Below are positions 50,901 through 52,254 of a DNA stretch of 52,254 nt, one piece after another (position 1 is the stretch's first letter; each line of letters begins with the position of its first letter). Source of the stretch: Ruminococcaceae bacterium UBA5891. GTDB lineage: Bacteria; Bacillota; Clostridia; Oscillospirales; Acutalibacteraceae. A program made the translations under genes and the position numbers. The stretch spans positions 2,006 to 54,259 of the forward strand of contig DJET01000083.1 of the NCBI GenBank assembly GCA_002431945.1, read 5' to 3'. Under the pieces are notes generated by a model. That model was not told the DNA's origin. It searched no databases and saw only the letters and a list, made by a program, of their open reading frames with translations.

Positions 50901-52254
50901 CGATAGAGGATTTAGCACAGCTTATTTTCGACCTTAAAAACGCCAACCGCGACGCGCGCATTTCGGTAAAATTGGTGTCCGAGGCAGGCGTAGGCACAAT
51001 TGCGGCAGGCGTTGCCAAGGCGGGTGCGCAGGTGGTGCTTATTTCGGGCTACGACGGCGGCACGGGCGCCGCGCCCCAAAGCTCAATACACAATGCGGGG
51101 CTGCCGTGGGAGTTAGGGCTTTCCGAGGCTCATCAGACCCTTATTCAGAACGGGCTTCGTTCACGCGTTATACTTGAGACCGACGGTAAGCTTATGAGCG
51201 GCAGAGACGTGGCAATTGCCGCTATTTTGGGCGCGGAGGAGTTTGGCTTTGCAACCGCGCCGCTTATTACCATGGGCTGTATTATGATGCGCGTGTGCAA
51301 CCTTGATACCTGCCCCTGCGGTATTGCCACGCAAAATCCCGAACTCAGAAAGCGTTTCTGCGGCAAGCCGGAATACGTTATAAACTTTATGATGTATATT
51401 GCCGAGGAGCTGCGCGAGATTATGGCGAAACTGGGCGTTCGCACGGTTGAGGAGCTTGTGGGGCGCACCGACCTTATAAAGGTGCGCGAAAAAACCGTTA
51501 CAAAGCGTGCGGCAATGGCTGATCTGTCGCAAATTCTTTACAGTGATAATTCCGCCCCACAGGAGGATAAGCATTTTAAATCCGATAACGTATTTAACTT
51601 TGAGCTTGAAAAGACCGTGGACGAAGCAGTTATAATTCCCGCATTTAAAACGGCGCTTAAAACGGGCAAGCCGAAAGCAATTGATATTGAAGTATCAAGC
51701 ACTAACCGAACGCTCGGTACAATTTTCGGCTCGGAAATTACAAAGAAATATAAAAATACTCTGCCGGACGATACCTACACGATAAACTGCAAGGGCGGCG
51801 GCGGTCAGTCCTTCGGGGCGTTTATTCCGAAGGGGCTTACAATACGCTTGACCGGCGACAGCAACGATTATTTCGGCAAGGGATTATCGGGCGGTAAGCT
51901 TATTGTGGCTCCCCCCGAAAACGCAAAATACAGGGCAGAGGAAAACATTATAATAGGCAACGTGGCGCTTTACGGTGCGACATCGGGCGAGGCTTATATA
52001 AACGGTATTGCGGGCGAGCGTTTCTGCGTTAGAAATTCGGGCGCATACGCCGTTTGCGAGGGCACGGGAGACCACGGCTGCGAGTATATGACGGGCGGCA
52101 GAGCCGTGATTTTAGGGCCTACGGGCAAAAACTTTGCCGCAGGTATGAGCGGCGGCATTGCCTATGTGCTTGATGAAAACTACGACTTTTATTTAAGGCT
52201 TAACAAGGAGCTTGTTACAATGACGGGCGTAGAGGAAAAGCACGATATCGAGGA
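47945..52254 (+). CDS. gltB: Glutamate synthase large subunit (partial, 3' end missing)
   Basis: Converts glutamine and 2-oxoglutarate to two glutamates. The frame is open to the window edge (1436 codons), probably lacking under 100 residues. A 15-residue propeptide precedes C16 (DACGIG), the N-terminal nucleophile of the class II amidotransferase domain. The central domain, FMN-binding domain (KTGAMSYGSISQEAH, GEGGER, PGEGGHLPGKKV, GYDGGTGAAP) and 3Fe-4S cysteines C1112, C1118, C1123 follow, then the GXGXG beta-helix (GGGGQSFGAFIPKG). ATG with GGGGGA upstream. A terminator and hexaloop hairpin in the leader indicate attenuation. gltD would be expected beyond the edge. Confidence 0.97.
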   Translation, partial: MNEKGLYRQQFEHDACGIGAVVNVDGTKTHTVVDNALSIVEKLEHRAGKDASGETGDGVGILVQISHKFFKKAAKEIGIDLPGEREYGVGMFFFPQDTLKRNQAKKMLEVIAEKEGVEFLGWREVPIKSEILGQKALSCMPHIMQCFLKKPDDTAKGLDFDRKLYIIRRVFEQSNDNTYVASLSSRTVVYKGMFLVGQLRRFYLDLQNKAYESAIALVHSRFSTNTTPSWERAHPNRFILHNGEINTIRGNVDRMLAREETMESSVMEDDMDKILPVVNAAGSDSAMLDNTLEFLVMNGMDLPLAVMVTIPEPWRNSKTITRAKRDFYHYYSTMMEPWDGPAAILFSDGDTVGAVLDRNGLRPSRYYITDDNTLILSSEVGVLDIPAEHIVKKSRLEPGKMLLVDTAKKRIISDEECKRYYATRKPYGEWLDQNLVRLSDLKMPNCRIERYDSKTRDRLYKAFGYTYEDVRNAIIPMAKNGAEATAAMGTDIPLAMLSDKHQPLFNYFKQLFAQVTNPPIDAIREEVVTDTCVYVGSDGNLLNETAANCGVLELPNPIITSAELVKIKAINRPGFKVETVSLLYYTNTPLERALDHLFVECDRAYKKGANILILSDRGVDENHVAIPSLLAVSAIEQHLIRTKKRTALSVILESAEPRDVHHFATLLGYGARAVNPYLAEECITELIDKKLLDKDYHTAIRDYNSAILHGIVKIASKMGISTIQSYQSSQIFEAIGISKEVIDKYFTNTVSRVGGIGLEEINEGVEYRHSHAFDPLGLGVDTTLDSIGEHKLRSGNEKEDHMYSPETVIALREATQFGSYERFKEYTAMVDNERRPHTLRGLLEFNTAGVTPVPLDEVEPASEIVKRFKTGAMSYGSISQEAHECMAIAMNRLGGKSNSGEGGERPERLGTERGSAIKQVASGRFGVTSEYLVSAKEIQIKMAQGAKPGEGGHLPGKKVYPWIAKTRYSTPGVSLISPPPHHDIYSIEDLAQLIFDLKNANRDARISVKLVSEAGVGTIAAGVAKAGAQVVLISGYDGGTGAAPQSSIHNAGLPWELGLSEAHQTLIQNGLRSRVILETDGKLMSGRDVAIAAILGAEEFGFATAPLITMGCIMMRVCNLDTCPCGIATQNPELRKRFCGKPEYVINFMMYIAEELREIMAKLGVRTVEELVGRTDLIKVREKTVTKRAAMADLSQILYSDNSAPQEDKHFKSDNVFNFELEKTVDEAVIIPAFKTALKTGKPKAIDIEVSSTNRTLGTIFGSEITKKYKNTLPDDTYTINCKGGGGQSFGAFIPKGLTIRLTGDSNDYFGKGLSGGKLIVAPPENAKYRAEENIIIGNVALYGATSGEAYINGIAGERFCVRNSGAYAVCEGTGDHGCEYMTGGRAVILGPTGKNFAAGMSGGIAYVLDENYDFYLRLNKELVTMTGVEEKHDIE

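Noticed and set aside
1..52254. CRISPR arrays, rRNA genes, prophage, insertion sequences
   Set aside because: No regularly spaced repeats, rRNA motifs, transposase or phage structural genes were seen on either strand.

Overview
The window reads as chromosomal DNA from an anaerobic, probably spore-forming Firmicute of class Clostridia, most likely a gut Ruminococcaceae/Oscillospiraceae-type lineage. This is inference from content: a FeoB-associated Cys-rich peptide, a CwlD-like spore-cortex amidase, a SigH-like sigma factor, a DnaD-domain protein next to a DnaC/DnaI-type ATPase, an MreBCD/MinD set, a CxxC-x17-CxxC zinc-ribbon protein, many TTG/GTG starts and strong AGGAGG-type ribosome binding sites. 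Most of the sequence is dense housekeeping DNA of moderate GC. Genes 9.9-12.5 kb are visibly AT-rich and look acquired.

Layout. 0-4.9 kb (+): ddl, a CDF cation transporter, feoA, feoB and a small Cys-rich membrane peptide. 4.9-7.6 kb: an AraC regulator divergent from an FAD-dependent oxidoreductase, with two matching palindromes lying over the two -35 boxes. 7.7-9.9 kb: cwlD-like amidase, radA, and a small Cys-rich protein antiparallel to the radA end. 9.9-12.5 kb: AT-rich island with a long HTH protein and a membrane protein, an 18-bp palindrome and a perfect 16-bp hairpin. 12.5-15.3 kb (-): an esterase-acyltransferase fusion coupled to a DUF6320-like membrane protein. 15.36-15.64 kb: a dense array of hairpins flanked by identical 30-bp repeats. 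15.65-17.4 kb (-): dusB (apparently leaderless) and yebC. 17.5-27.3 kb (+): a long operon polA, phosphatase-RimI fusion, tsaD, lipid kinase, mreB, mreC, mreD, mrdA. Then rpsT with its own promoter. 27.7-32.0 kb (-): minD-like, mgsA, hisS, aspS. 32.1-33.5 kb: a PHP phosphatase divergent from a GNAT. 33.6-37.3 kb (+): DnaD protein, helicase-loader ATPase, mnmG. 37.4-38.4 kb (-): queA. 38.5-41.3 kb (+): asd, dapA, dapB. 41.5-42.4 kb (-): sigma factor, then the zinc-ribbon gene. 42.7-44.7 kb: lipoprotein amidase. 44.7-47.8 kb (+): MATE exporter, HD protein, second FAD oxidoreductase. 47.9-52.25 kb: gltB, running off the end, behind a leader terminator.

Themes. Cell-wall precursor supply and elongation dominate (ddl, asd-dapA-dapB, mreBCD, PBP2, amidases), followed by translation and tRNA modification (tsaD, RimI, dusB, mnmG, queA, aspS, hisS, rpsT). 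The observations most worth follow-up are the gltB leader, where a hexaloop hairpin is mutually exclusive with a terminator; the hairpin-array element; the esterase-acyltransferase/DUF6320 pair; the phosphatase-RimI fusion; the paired operators of the AraC/FAD locus; and an MgsA in which the catalytic-base aspartate appears to be alanine.
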